The notes: generated from the sequence alone by a model not told the origin. A DNA stretch of 36,012 nucleotides from an uncultured Lachnospiraceae bacterium (GCA_910578845.1 CAJTSL010000032.1:1-36012); one strand, 5' to 3'. Positions 1 through 8,264 are shown, counted from the first letter of the stretch. A program made the numbers and translations.

Positions 1-20
1 GCGCTGACATGGGGATTAGT

Positions 21-584
21 ATGAAAACAACTGATTATTTAGATAGATTATTAGCAAAATATGCAGGCACATTCGATATTTATCAACCTTATGTCATTCA
101 TGGGAAAGAGTATCCTGCTTACGGATACTTTTTTTCACATACAGAGAAATATATGCTGGTCAGGGAAGCAAATATGTGGTCAACAGATTGTTATGAGCAT
201 ATCCTTTTCTTAGAAGCAGATGAAGTAACGAAAGAAGTTCTACAAGAAGCTTATCGGTTGGTCACAGATTATATGGAACCGCAGCTTGTGCGAAAAGGCG
301 AGGCTCTGCCGCCTCCAAACCATATGTATAGTTATCTCACGGTCGCCATTCTTTCAGAACATGCTGTTTCTAAGCCCATGCAACAGGCAATAAAGAAATT
401 TAAATTTGAAAAAGGGTATAAATTCAATATGCGTGGCTTTTCACAGGCGCACCTTATCTGTGCGGCAATGGAAGAGGAGAAAGCGTATGCCAATTTTGTG
501 GCGCGTGCTTCCATAAAGACTTTCCGCTCGGTCTTTTCAGAGGTAAAAGAAGGCAAGCCAGGATATTCACAGCTTCAGCAATAG
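21..584 (+). CDS. Conserved hypothetical protein
   Basis: I do not recognise a characterised family. The protein (187 aa from this start) is soluble, with no signal peptide or membrane segment, and is rich in aromatic residues in its first 60 positions. Two in-frame ATGs exist, at 9 and 21. The second is preferred because GGGG at 11-14 sits six bases upstream, whereas nothing resembling a ribosome binding site precedes the first. A TGA at 5-7 just before may end an upstream gene cut by the window edge. No operon partner is visible: the next gene, cstA, has its own strong ribosome binding site after about 150 bases. Confidence 0.7.
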   Translation: MKTTDYLDRLLAKYAGTFDIYQPYVIHGKEYPAYGYFFSHTEKYMLVREANMWSTDCYEHILFLEADEVTKEVLQEAYRLVTDYMEPQLVRKGEALPPPNHMYSYLTVAILSEHAVSKPMQQAIKKFKFEKGYKFNMRGFSQAHLICAAMEEEKAYANFVARASIKTFRSVFSEVKEGKPGYSQLQQ

Positions 585-731
585 GGGCACACATACACTG
601 GGATATGCCTGTAGGAAGATATTTCTATGCTTATATGATAGTAATCTCTTTATGGTCTTTAGAAATTAGAGGTGCTATTTTATATAAGAAATTCCTTAAT
701 AAAGGAATATCAAATTTTAGGAGGGATTAGT

Positions 732-2384
732 GTGAATTCAGTAGTATTAATCTTATTAGCTATTGTCATCTTCGTTGTAGCTTATCTTACATACGGAAGA
801 TACTTGGCTAAAACATGGGGAATTGACCCCAACCGTAAGACACCGGCACACGAGTTAGAAGACGGTGTTGATTATTGTCCTGCCAAGACACCCGTATTGA
901 TGGGGCATCATTTTTCATCCATTGCTGGTGCAGGCCCGATCAATGGCCCTATACAGGCAGCATTTTTTGGATGGGTTCCATGCTTTTTATGGATTGTCAT
1001 CGGTGGTATTTTCTTCGGCGCTGTTCAGGATTTCGGTTCTATTTTCGTATCCATCCGTCACGAAGGAAAATCTCTTGGTGAAGTTATTGAAGACAATATT
1101 GGCCACAAGAGCAGAGTGCTCTTTACCGTATTCGCATGGTTGGTGCTTTTGCTTGTCATCGCAGCATTTGCCGATATCGTAGCAAGTTCCTTTGCCGGAA
1201 GCGCTGCGAACGGTTCCGTTGCTACGGCATCCATGCTCTTTATCGTACTTGCGATCGGATTCGGTTTTGCGGTATACAGGAAGAATGCGCCGATGGTGGT
1301 TGCTTCCATTATCGGTGTTATCCTCTTAGCTGCATGCGTTGCCATCGGCCTCGCGTTCCCGATTGAGCTGCCTAAGACTTTCTGGCTTGTATTCGTATTT
1401 GTATATATTATGATCGCATCCGTAACACCTGTATGGATTTTATTACAACCTAGAGATTACTTAAGCTCTTTCTTGCTTTATTTCATGATGATTGCGGCTG
1501 TTATCGGTATATTTGGCGCGCATCCGACAATCCAGATCCCGGCATATGTTGGTTTCCATGTTGGAAACAATTATATGTTCCCGATGTTATTCATTACCAT
1601 TGCTTGTGGCGCGATTTCCGGTTTCCACTCCTTAATCGGTTCCGGTACGACATCCAAACAGCTTGATAATGAGAAAAACGCTTTGATGGTAGGTTATGGC
1701 TCCATGCTGATTGAATGTGTGCTTGCAGTCATTTCCCTGATTGCTGTTGCGACTTTGACTACGGACGGACTCTTTGCCAATGCCGGTTATGGTTCTCCTA
1801 CTATTGTCTTTGCGACGGCAATTTCCGGATTTTTTGCAACACTTGGCCTATCAGAAGGCGCAGTTTCTGCAACTTATACTATTATTGCGCTTGCTGTATC
1901 CTGTTTCTGCCTGACCTCCCTGGATACTGGCACAAGGCTTGGACGTTTCATGTTCCAAGAATTGTTCGCAGGCACCAAAGTAGGCAAACAGTTAAAGCTC
2001 GACAATATGTATGTCGCTACTATTATTACTGCATTATGTGGTTTTGCGCTCTGTCTTGCAGGATATGCTAAAGTCTGGCCGTTATTTGGTGCATGTAACC
2101 AGCTCGTAGCAGTACCAGCTTTCCTTGCAATCGGTACATATTTAAAGAAACAGGGCAGGAACAACAAGATGTTGCACATCCCGATTATTTTCATGTCATG
2201 TGCAACCTTGGTTTCCTTGATTATGTCCTTTAAGAATAACTTAATGGCATTAATAGGCGGCGGGTTAGACGGAGCTGCTACCTTTACGAATGTATTGCAG
2301 GATATCATTATTGTCCCTATCGTAATCTTAGCAGTCATCCTGCTGATTGATGGTGGCAAGGTATTATGGGGCAAATCAAAATAA
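732..2384 (+). CDS. cstA: Carbon starvation protein CstA-family transporter
   Basis: A polytopic inner-membrane transporter of the CstA family, linked in other bacteria to peptide or pyruvate uptake during carbon limitation. The family signatures are visible: the GHHFSSIAGAGPINGP stretch about 60 residues in and GSGTTSKQLDNE in the middle, separated by many hydrophobic segments. At 550 aa it is the shorter Firmicutes type (the E. coli protein is about 700 aa). A GTG start at 732 is chosen because AGGAGG lies at 719-724, seven bases upstream; an in-frame ATG at 672 has no such signal. A weak promoter-like TTTAGA-17-TATATA lies at 658-686. A terminator hairpin follows at 2428. The substrate cannot be read from sequence. 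Confidence 0.92.
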   Translation: MNSVVLILLAIVIFVVAYLTYGRYLAKTWGIDPNRKTPAHELEDGVDYCPAKTPVLMGHHFSSIAGAGPINGPIQAAFFGWVPCFLWIVIGGIFFGAVQDFGSIFVSIRHEGKSLGEVIEDNIGHKSRVLFTVFAWLVLLLVIAAFADIVASSFAGSAANGSVATASMLFIVLAIGFGFAVYRKNAPMVVASIIGVILLAACVAIGLAFPIELPKTFWLVFVFVYIMIASVTPVWILLQPRDYLSSFLLYFMMIAAVIGIFGAHPTIQIPAYVGFHVGNNYMFPMLFITIACGAISGFHSLIGSGTTSKQLDNEKNALMVGYGSMLIECVLAVISLIAVATLTTDGLFANAGYGSPTIVFATAISGFFATLGLSEGAVSATYTIIALAVSCFCLTSLDTGTRLGRFMFQELFAGTKVGKQLKLDNMYVATIITALCGFALCLAGYAKVWPLFGACNQLVAVPAFLAIGTYLKKQGRNNKMLHIPIIFMSCATLVSLIMSFKNNLMALIGGGLDGAATFTNVLQDIIIVPIVILAVILLIDGGKVLWGKSK

Positions 2385-2427
2385 GCTGATTTAATAAATG
2401 TAGATGTTTTTGTATCGGTTTTTTAAG

Positions 2428-2466
2428 ACGCAGACTGTACATAATTTGTCCAGTCTGTGTTTTTTA
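2428..2466 (+). terminator. Rho-independent terminator of cstA
   Basis: A ten-base-pair stem (2428-2437 with 2451-2460, one G-T pair) closes a 13-base loop and runs directly into six T residues. It lies about 40 bases after the cstA stop. Confidence 0.85.
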
Positions 2467-2495
2467 TTGCTTTTTGTCTATAAAATCTATATAAT
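2467..2495 (+). promoter_or_regulatory. Sigma-A type promoter of the cytidylate-kinase-like gene
   Basis: TTGCTT at 2467-2472 and TATAAT at 2490-2495 are separated by exactly 17 bases. The -35 element begins right after the T tract of the cstA terminator, and the start codon of the next gene is 45 bases downstream of the -10. Confidence 0.7.
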
Positions 2496-2539
2496 ATAAT
2501 TATAACTTGATAATCGCAATCGAAAGGAAGGGATAGCGT

Positions 2540-3175
2540 ATGAATACTATAATTACAATTGGCAGACAGTTTGGTTCCGGCGGGCGTGAAATTGGAGAGA
2601 AGCTAGCGTCGCACTTTGGCATCAAATATTATGATAAAGAGTTATTGACAAGGGCCGCAAAAGAGAGTGGTTTCTGTGAAGAAATGATGCATAGCCATGA
2701 CGAGCGTCCAACAAACTCGTTTCTCTATAATCTGGTTATGGACACTTATTCATTTGGTTATAATTCATCCTCTTTCGTGGATATGCCAATCAGCCACAAA
2801 GTATTTCTGGCACAGTTCGATACCATCAAGAAAATCGCTAACGAAGGCCCTTGTGTCATTGTAGGGCGCTGCGCAGATTACGCGTTGAGCGAATATCAGA
2901 ATTGCCTCCACATTTTCATTTATGCCGATGAGAAAAATAAGATCAAACATATTATGAATAAATTTGATGACATCAAAACCGAACAGAAAGCACGCGAGAT
3001 GATGATCAAAAAAGATAAGCAGAGGCAAAGCTACTATAACTATTATTCCTCCAAGAAATGGGGACGTGCCGAAAGCTACGACTTATGTGTCAATAGCAGT
3101 ATTCTAGGCGAAGATGGAACCGTTAAGCTTTTAATCCAATATATCGAAGATTTCGAAGCAAGAGGACAGAAATAG
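2540..3175 (+). CDS. Cytidylate kinase-like family protein
   Basis: A 211-aa P-loop protein of the cytidylate kinase-like family found in many Clostridia. The N-terminal IGRQFGSGGREIG stretch (residues 7-19) is the nucleotide-binding loop. It lacks the classic Lys of GxxxxGKS, having Arg16 instead, as is common in this family. The VIVGRCADYAL segment near residue 107 and a basic region near residues 150-165 fit the lid part of small kinases. True cytidylate kinase (cmk) is usually nearer 220-230 aa and more canonical, so the substrate is uncertain. AGGAAGGGA at 2525-2533 is the ribosome binding site. Monocistronic, with its own promoter and a hairpin after the stop. Confidence 0.85.
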   Translation: MNTIITIGRQFGSGGREIGEKLASHFGIKYYDKELLTRAAKESGFCEEMMHSHDERPTNSFLYNLVMDTYSFGYNSSSFVDMPISHKVFLAQFDTIKKIANEGPCVIVGRCADYALSEYQNCLHIFIYADEKNKIKHIMNKFDDIKTEQKAREMMIKKDKQRQSYYNYYSSKKWGRAESYDLCVNSSILGEDGTVKLLIQYIEDFEARGQK

Positions 3176-3336
3176 CAAAAGAAATAAAAATCGTACAATC
3201 AATAGTGCCAAAAAGACAGGTAATATAATAGAAATAATATATAATAGATATAATAAAAGAAGATATATGAAATAGATGTACAAAAATAAGCGCCAAAGCA
3301 AAGGTAGAACAAAGGAAATGAAATATCGATAACGAG

Positions 3337-3381
3337 AAAAGGAAAACCACGGGAAACTGTTAGTGTTTTCCTTTTTCCCGT
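3337..3381. terminator. Convergent-gene hairpin, probable bidirectional terminator
   Basis: Between and overlapping the ends of the convergent kinase (+) and recombinase (-) genes, 3337-3347 pairs perfectly over 11 bases with 3365-3375. The arms are A/G-rich and T/C-rich, so either RNA strand ends in U-rich sequence. A second complementary pair (3349-3356 with 3374-3381) competes with it. The flanking 3176-3336 is A-rich with no gene seen. Confidence 0.55.
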
Positions 3382-4427
3382 AGCCTTACTTTATCCGCAG
3401 CCGAGCGCCTTCGTTCATCCTCTAATGCTGCATAATGCTTTTTGGTCGTATTCACGTCTTTATGTCCTAATACATCCGCAACCAGATAAATATCCCCTGT
3501 TTCCCGGTACAAAGAAGTGCCATAGGTGCTACGCAGTTTATGCGGCGTGATTTTCTTAAGGCTGGTAACGGTGGAAGAGTACTTTTTCACCATATTCTCT
3601 ACTGCACGGACACTGATCCGGCGGTTCTGCATGGAAAGGAAAAAAGCTTTCTCATGCCCGGTCTGTGGTATGATATGTTTCCTTTCTTCCAAATAGTCCG
3701 CTAATGCTTCCTCCACTTCCTCTCCAAAATAAACGATTGCCTCATATCCACCTTTGCGGCGGATCTTAATGCCATTGTTCTTAAAGTCCACATCTTCCAA
3801 GTCTAAACCGACGCATTCCGATACACGGATGCCAGTACCTAGTAGAAGTGTCAGAAGCGCCACATCCCTTACCTTTGTCGCCTGATGATAGCGTTTCTGT
3901 GCAGCAGTCAGATTCGTCCCGTCCTCGACTTGGTCTAATAATATTGCCACTTCATCAGCGTCTAAACGGACAATTTCTTTATCATGCATCTTCGGAAGCG
4001 GCACAAGCGCCGCCGGATTTTTTTCAATCAGTTCAGCTTCGTAGAAATACGCATAAAAACTACGCAAGGATGCAAGCTTTCGTTTCTTGCCACGCTCATC
4101 ATTCGTATAAACCTTGCCGTCTTTTTCATAATAAGATAAATATTCCAGATATTCTTCGATGTCTTCCCTCGTAAGGCTGTCCAATAAAGAAAGTGGGAAC
4201 TCCGTAATCTCTATCTTACGGCAGTAGGCATTCTCATCATGCAAGAATTCAAAAAAAACACGGATATCATATGCATAAGCCAGTCTTGTGCGGGCGGAGG
4301 TATATTCCGTGATCCCGCGGAAGAACTGTTTGCAAAACGCTGGCAACGTCTCCATCACCGCGCGCATTTTCTGTACATTATGTATATTTTGCTGATCATG
4401 ATAATTATCGTTTTTCTTGCTCTCCAT
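3360..4427 (-). CDS. Tyrosine recombinase (XerC/XerD-like)
   Basis: A 355-aa site-specific recombinase/integrase. The N-terminal half is a SAM-like core-binding domain; the C-terminal half holds the full catalytic set. From this start these are Arg201 (GTGIRVSE), Lys225 (RRKGG), His296 and Arg299 (TPHKLRSTYG), His322 (LGHKDV) and the nucleophile Tyr332 (KKHYAAL). The ATG at 4427 is chosen because AAAGGAG lies ten bases upstream; the open frame extends to 4499 without a ribosome binding site. It follows ttcA on the same strand after 77 bases. No cargo genes, integrase-adjacent tRNA or direct repeats are seen, so it looks like a chromosomal Xer-type protein rather than the integrase of an element here. 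Whether it is the dif recombinase cannot be decided. Confidence 0.88.
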   Translation of the reverse strand: MESKKNDNYHDQQNIHNVQKMRAVMETLPAFCKQFFRGITEYTSARTRLAYAYDIRVFFEFLHDENAYCRKIEITEFPLSLLDSLTREDIEEYLEYLSYYEKDGKVYTNDERGKKRKLASLRSFYAYFYEAELIEKNPAALVPLPKMHDKEIVRLDADEVAILLDQVEDGTNLTAAQKRYHQATKVRDVALLTLLLGTGIRVSECVGLDLEDVDFKNNGIKIRRKGGYEAIVYFGEEVEEALADYLEERKHIIPQTGHEKAFFLSMQNRRISVRAVENMVKKYSSTVTSLKKITPHKLRSTYGTSLYRETGDIYLVADVLGHKDVNTTKKHYAALEDERRRSAADKVRLREKGKH

Positions 4428-4504
4428 AATCCATAAACTCCTTTCTAGCCTTCGTATCCGGCCTCCGTCTTGTATATTTGGCCTAAACTGATAAGACATC
4501 TAAT

Positions 4505-5215
4505 CTAAGCCCATCCATCAATGCTATCCTTAATCGCCGTGAACATCCTGTCTTTTACGCCAGGCGCTTCCAGATTTATATTCTTCAAAAGAGCTTTCGC
4601 ATATTCACGTTTCGTATGCCCGTCAGCCGGGCAAGGGCTTTTCACAACCGGAATCTCATATTTATGCACAAAGCCAATCACATCAGCTTCTTTCATATAG
4701 ATAAGCGGCCTGATCACTGTCAGGTCCATACGATCCAAATAAGTCACCGGGCGGAATGTATGAAACCTTCCCTCATATACAAGAGAGAGCATCATTGTCT
4801 CTACGACATCATCCTTATGATGCGCATAAGCTACCTTATTGCAACCTAATTTCTTGATCGCATCATTAAGCGCTCCTTTACGCATTTTGGCGCAAAGAGA
4901 GCATGGATTGCTTTCCTGTCTGTCTTCAAAAATAATTTTACCGATATCCGTCTTTACAATATGATAAGGGACATCCAAATCGGCACAGAGCTTTGTGATT
5001 TCCTGAAGATCAAGATTCTGGAAACCCAGATCTACAGTGATCGCCTGTATCGTGAACCGCGCCGGATAAAAGCGGCGCAGTCCCTGTAGGGCATAGAGCA
5101 GCGTCAAACTGTCTTTCCCTCCTGAAATGCCGATGGCAATGCTGTCCCCATCCGTAATCATATGATAGTCATCAATTGCTTTTCTGGTAACGCTCAATAC
5201 TTGCTGTAATTTCAT
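4505..5215 (-). CDS. ttcA: TtcA-like tRNA thiolation ATP pyrophosphatase
   Basis: A 236-aa member of the TtcA/TtuA group of N-type ATP pyrophosphatases that activate a tRNA base for sulfur insertion (2-thiocytidine in the E. coli TtcA case). The PP-loop SGGKDS is at residues 31-36. A CxxC pair (Cys105, Cys108) and a later Cys in KSPCPADG are the expected iron-sulfur cluster ligands. The motif AYAHHKDDVVET is typical of the fold. ATG at 5215 follows AAAGGA by eight bases; the open frame starts earlier at 5248 with no support. The exact tRNA position modified is inferred only from the family. Confidence 0.83.
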   Translation of the reverse strand: MKLQQVLSVTRKAIDDYHMITDGDSIAIGISGGKDSLTLLYALQGLRRFYPARFTIQAITVDLGFQNLDLQEITKLCADLDVPYHIVKTDIGKIIFEDRQESNPCSLCAKMRKGALNDAIKKLGCNKVAYAHHKDDVVETMMLSLVYEGRFHTFRPVTYLDRMDLTVIRPLIYMKEADVIGFVHKYEIPVVKSPCPADGHTKREYAKALLKNINLEAPGVKDRMFTAIKDSIDGWA

Positions 5216-5280
5216 ATGAAAGATCCTTTCCGGGCATAAAAGCTGCACGATTGCCTCGCATCTGTCTATGCTCCCTATCC

Positions 5281-5309
5281 ATTATACATAGAATCCGGCT
5301 AATTTTACA
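5281..5309 (-). promoter_or_regulatory. Possible promoter of ttcA
   Basis: On the minus strand a perfect TATAAT (5281-5286) lies 17 bases from a weak TGTAAA -35 (5304-5309), about 65 bases upstream of the ttcA start. The -35 match is poor. Confidence 0.4.
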
Positions 5310-5357
5310 TTATTTTTTCTAAATATTTCAGAAAAGCAATACAGATTGCCAAAAAAA

Positions 5358-5366
5358 TGGTATACT
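5358..5366 (+). promoter_or_regulatory. Extended -10 promoter of the AI-2E family permease gene
   Basis: TGGTATACT at 5358-5366 is an extended -10 element (TGn plus TATACT). No good -35 sits 16-18 bases upstream, which extended -10 promoters tolerate. A start site near 5373 would give a leader of about 47 bases. Confidence 0.5.
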
Positions 5367-5419
5367 AAATTTATCTATACTATCTATCACATATATTACA
5401 ATGAAAGGTTATATCCGAC

Positions 5420-6766
5420 ATGAAGTTTCATTTTGACAAAAAATACTTATATTGGGGCTTAACAGCCGTCTTGGTCATTATTGTCAGCATCCTTTTCTAT
5501 TATATCCTGTTCCATAGTGCCAGTCTGTCCCATGCGATCCATTCTTTCCTGAAGATATCCATGCCGATTATAGACGGGCTGATCCTTGCCTATCTGATGA
5601 CCCCGATCCTAAACACTATTGAGCGTAAGCTAGTCGGGCCAATTTATGCAAAGTGTAAAGTTCCGATGACAAAGAAGAGCCGGAAGCGGATGCGCATGAT
5701 CTCTATCTTACTGACGATCTATGTAGTATGCATCATCGCTTATGAATTTTTCTCCCTTATTATCCCTGAATTGATCCGCAGCGTACAGAGCATTATCTTT
5801 CAGTTCCCTATGTATATTAGGAATCTGACAGTCTGGGCCAGCGGCTTGTTAGAAAATAATCCGGATTTGGAAGAAATGGTAAACGAGCTCTTTCTGAATT
5901 ATTCAGAGAAGATAACTGACTTTCTCAATACAAGCTTACTGCCAAGGATCAATGAGCTGATTATTAGCCTATCATCAGGCGTTATCGGCTTTTTAAAAGG
6001 CATGTGGAATTTCGTGATCGGTTTCATTATTTCTATTTATATATTGGGCAGCAAAGAGACTTTTGCCGGGCAGGCAAAAAAAATTACCTATGCCTTTCTG
6101 GATTCTGCAACGGCTAACCAGCTAATATCCAATTTCCGCTTTATCCATACGACTTTTAGCGGGTTTATCAGTGGCAAAATTGTTGATTCCATTATTATTG
6201 GCATTATCTGCTTTATCTGCACGAGCATCATTGGTACGCCTTATGCCATCCTGGTCAGTGTCATTATCGGTGTCACCAATATTATCCCGTTTTTCGGCCC
6301 ATGGTTAGGCGCCATTCCTAGTGCATTGCTGATCCTGATGGTTAACCCGATCCAATGTTTATATTTTATTATTCTTATTTTAATCATCCAGCAGTTCGAT
6401 GGCAATATATTAGGGCCGAAGATTTTAGGCGATTCTACTGGGCTTTCCAGTTTTTGGGTCATTTTCTCTATCACCATTTTCGGAGGGTTGTTCGGCATCC
6501 TGGGCATGGTTGTAGGCGTTCCTATTTTCGCTGTATTTTATGCAGGATTCCGGGCGCTTGTCAATAAGAAGCTTGCGGCTAAGGATCTCCCTACTGAAAC
6601 CAAGCCTTATCTGACGGTTGGTTCCATTGCGGATGATAACGCTTTTACAGAATATGTTCCCATGAGAAAGAAGCGAAAGTCACAGTCTAAAATACAGGAT
6701 TGTCCCACGGCAAATTCTAAGATCATAAACGATATTTCTCAAGAAGTAAAGACAAAAAACGATTAA
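5420..6766 (+). CDS. AI-2E family transporter (PerM-like permease)
   Basis: A 448-aa polytopic membrane protein of the AI-2E/PerM family. Hydrophobic segments occur near residues 12-32 and 48-65, in the middle, and in a dense C-terminal block around residues 255-375. The family signature appears as GVTNIIPFFGPWLGAIPSA and, later, QQFDGNILGPKILG. The last 60 or so residues are charged and probably cytoplasmic. Family members have been tied to autoinducer-2 export or cation/proton antiport, so the substrate is open. The start follows AAAGG by 11 bases. dtd begins 20 bases after the stop and probably shares its transcript. Confidence 0.88.
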   Translation: MKFHFDKKYLYWGLTAVLVIIVSILFYYILFHSASLSHAIHSFLKISMPIIDGLILAYLMTPILNTIERKLVGPIYAKCKVPMTKKSRKRMRMISILLTIYVVCIIAYEFFSLIIPELIRSVQSIIFQFPMYIRNLTVWASGLLENNPDLEEMVNELFLNYSEKITDFLNTSLLPRINELIISLSSGVIGFLKGMWNFVIGFIISIYILGSKETFAGQAKKITYAFLDSATANQLISNFRFIHTTFSGFISGKIVDSIIIGIICFICTSIIGTPYAILVSVIIGVTNIIPFFGPWLGAIPSALLILMVNPIQCLYFIILILIIQQFDGNILGPKILGDSTGLSSFWVIFSITIFGGLFGILGMVVGVPIFAVFYAGFRALVNKKLAAKDLPTETKPYLTVGSIADDNAFTEYVPMRKKRKSQSKIQDCPTANSKIINDISQEVKTKND

Positions 6767-6786
6767 ATAGGAGAGTACTGAGCATT

Positions 6787-7233
6787 ATGAGATTTTTAAT
6801 ACAGCGCGTCACACATGCAGAAGTATCTGTTGATAATAACATCATAGGCCAAATACAAAACGGCTATCTTGTTTTTATTGGCATCAGCCAGCAAGATACA
6901 AAAGAAATTGCGGATAAAATGGTTCACAAATTATTAAATCTGCGTATTTTTGAAGACAATGCAGGCAAAACAAATTTAAATCTGGACGCTGTTGGCGGGG
7001 GATTGTTATTAATTTCACAATTTACGCTTTATGCAGATTGCAGGCATGGGAACAGGCCATCTTTCCTCAATGCCGGAAAACCAGATCTGGCAAATAGTTT
7101 ATATGAGTATATTATCGCCAAATGCAAAGAAACCGTTCCAGTTGTAGCGCATGGAGCTTTCGGCGCTAATATGAAAATTTCCTTGCTCAATGATGGGCCT
7201 TTTACGATCCTGCTTGATTCAGATGAAATTTGA
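6787..7233 (+). CDS. dtd: D-aminoacyl-tRNA deacylase
   Basis: A full-length 148-aa Dtd, which hydrolyses D-amino acids (and glycine mischarged on tRNA-Ala) from tRNA in the cytoplasm. The two active-site signatures are visible: SQFTL at residues 77-81 and the cross-subunit Gly-Pro in NDGPFT (Gly137-Pro138). The N-terminus MRFLIQRVTHAEV is typical. AGGAG at 6769-6773 sits immediately after the upstream stop codon, so the gene is probably cotranscribed with the permease. In many Firmicutes dtd follows relA; here it does not. Its last codons and stop lie inside a short tandem repeat. Confidence 0.96.
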   Translation: MRFLIQRVTHAEVSVDNNIIGQIQNGYLVFIGISQQDTKEIADKMVHKLLNLRIFEDNAGKTNLNLDAVGGGLLLISQFTLYADCRHGNRPSFLNAGKPDLANSLYEYIIAKCKETVPVVAHGAFGANMKISLLNDGPFTILLDSDEI

Positions 7234-7263
7234 TTCAGATAAAATATGATTCAAATGAAATCT
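7216..7263 (+). repeat. Three-unit 16-bp tandem repeat over the dtd stop codon
   Basis: Three consecutive 16-base units start at 7216, 7232 and 7248, each beginning GATTCA and differing by a few bases. Unit 1 encodes the last residues of Dtd; the TGA stop straddles units 1 and 2. Unit 3 is followed by more degenerate A-rich sequence to about 7320. Confidence 0.8.
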
Positions 7264-7333
7264 AATACAGTATAAACTGAAACCATATAAATCGGAAACT
7301 AAATCTGATATATTATAAAGCTGAAATAATAAC

Positions 7334-7356
7334 GATCAAAATTGTGAATTTTGATC
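7334..7356. promoter_or_regulatory. Perfect inverted repeat, possible operator
   Basis: GATCAAAATT (7334-7343) is repeated in exact inverse at 7347-7356 around a three-base centre. No T tract follows, so it is not a standard terminator. It lies 69 bases upstream of the small membrane protein start. Function is inferred only from symmetry and position. Confidence 0.4.
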
Positions 7357-7425
7357 AGGCCCGTGGCTTGAAACAGATGATTCGCAATCTAGCTCAAAAT
7401 ACGCAGATAAAGGAGACATTACTAT

Positions 7426-7662
7426 ATGGCAAAAGTATTCATATTATTAGGTATTTTTATTCTGGTCGTATATGTATACAGCATCAAGAAAATAAAAGCG
7501 ACAAAAGAAAAAACAGGAAAAATCAATTCGGTTCAAGAATTCCATAATAATTACCAATATATGTCAGCTAAAAAACAGATTCGCAAGAATCAGACATCTG
7601 GTGATTACTGCAAATATATCACAAAATATAATAGCTCTGAGGATTATCGGGAAAAAAGCTGA
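7426..7662 (+). CDS. Small single-pass membrane protein, unknown function
   Basis: A 78-aa protein with one N-terminal membrane segment (about residues 3-19, rich in Ile, Leu and Val) followed by a strongly basic, Lys-rich cytoplasmic-type tail. AAAGGAG at 7409-7415 gives a credible ribosome binding site ten bases before the ATG, which separates it from the overlapping open frame at 7344-7547. No family is recognised. It stands alone between dtd and the convergent LysM gene. Confidence 0.65.
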   Translation: MAKVFILLGIFILVVYVYSIKKIKATKEKTGKINSVQEFHNNYQYMSAKKQIRKNQTSGDYCKYITKYNSSEDYREKS

Positions 7663-7663
7663 A

Positions 7664-7725
7664 CAATGCAGAAACAACTATTCGTTAAACAAGGGTTTTG
7701 CGCATAGTTGTATTTAGTTGCATTG
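7664..7725. repeat. Nested inverted repeats between convergent genes
   Basis: CAATGCA (7664-7670) pairs with TGCATTG (7719-7725), and inside it CAACTAT (7675-7681) pairs with ATAGTTG (7704-7710). It sits between the 78-aa gene (+) and the LysM gene (-). There is no good U tract, so a terminator role is only possible. Confidence 0.45.
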
Positions 7726-7749
7726 GTACACTATTTCCTATAGATCTGT

Positions 7750-8121
7750 TTATCCAATATACACAGTTGAATAATATGGTATGATCAAATATCCTCCATA
7801 TGTAATCACATCCGTTTTCAAATGATTCATTTGTTTGACTTCCTTGATATAATCATCTATGGAACGATAATGATCTATATCCATATATTCCTGGGCAATA
7901 GACCAAAGTGTGTCGTTGCTGGAAATGGCGATACATTTATAATATTTATAGTCTACATTATCATCATTACACTTTGCTTTCGACATAAAGCTACTTGTGC
8001 TAAGTGAAAGAATGATAATAATGCCAATGGTCATGGTTGTGGCCAGAATGTTCTTGCGAATCTCTTTCTGTCTCCTGATCTTATTATTCCTGATTCTATT
8101 TTCGCTCTTTTGATTACTCAT
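7750..8121 (-). CDS. LysM-domain membrane protein, YneA-like SOS cell-division suppressor
   Basis: A 123-aa protein with a basic N-terminus, one membrane segment (about residues 25-46) and a C-terminal LysM domain (about residues 60-116, with NDTLWSIA near residues 69-76). This is the layout of Bacillus YneA, which is induced by DNA damage and delays septation. The gene is divergent from lexA, just as yneA is in Bacillus, and its promoter carries LexA boxes. AGGAGAAGGG (8135-8144) precedes the ATG by 13 bases, a spacing seen for several genes here. Sequence similarity to YneA itself is limited, so function rests on architecture, position and control. Confidence 0.78.
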   Translation of the reverse strand: MSNQKSENRIRNNKIRRQKEIRKNILATTMTIGIIIILSLSTSSFMSKAKCNDDNVDYKYYKCIAISSNDTLWSIAQEYMDIDHYRSIDDYIKEVKQMNHLKTDVITYGGYLIIPYYSTVYIG

Positions 8122-8226
8122 TGCAGATTCAATTCCCTTCTCCTATACATTTATTAGATGATTGCGAAATATTTGTTTCAAGCCACGCGTCTGATCAAAA
8201 TCCACAATTACCTAATACTTTTCTCA

Positions 8227-8240
8227 CAAACATATGTTGC
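8227..8240. promoter_or_regulatory. LexA (SOS) box 1, weak
   Basis: Matches 11 of 14 positions of the Bacillus-type consensus CGAACRNRYGTTYG, with a perfectly palindromic core AACATATGTT at 8229-8238. It shares its last base with box 2. Confidence 0.5.
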
Positions 8241-8253
8241 GAACATTTGTTTG
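8240..8253. promoter_or_regulatory. LexA (SOS) box 2
   Basis: CGAACATTTGTTTG matches 13 of 14 consensus positions. It lies just downstream of the predicted start site of the LysM gene (near 8258, minus strand), where bound LexA would block early elongation or promoter clearance. Confidence 0.82.
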
Positions 8254-8264
8254 TAATATATGTT

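Noticed and set aside
585..731. Riboswitch upstream of cstA
   Set aside because: Only weak local pairing and a possible promoter are seen; no known aptamer motif.
1058..1345. 95-aa minus-strand open frame within cstA
   Set aside because: Shadow of the cstA reading frame, low complexity and no ribosome binding site.
3176..3336. dif-like recombination site near the recombinase gene
   Set aside because: The region is A-rich with TAATATA runs, but no 11-6-11 dyad resembling Firmicutes dif could be aligned.
3360..4427. Integrase marking a mobile element
   Set aside because: No tRNA, direct repeats, cargo genes, relaxase or base-composition change next to it; neighbours are ordinary housekeeping genes.
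7344..7547. 67-aa open frame overlapping the small membrane protein
   Set aside because: It starts at a GTG in the centre of the inverted repeat and has no ribosome binding site; the 7426 frame has AAAGGAG and a clear membrane segment.
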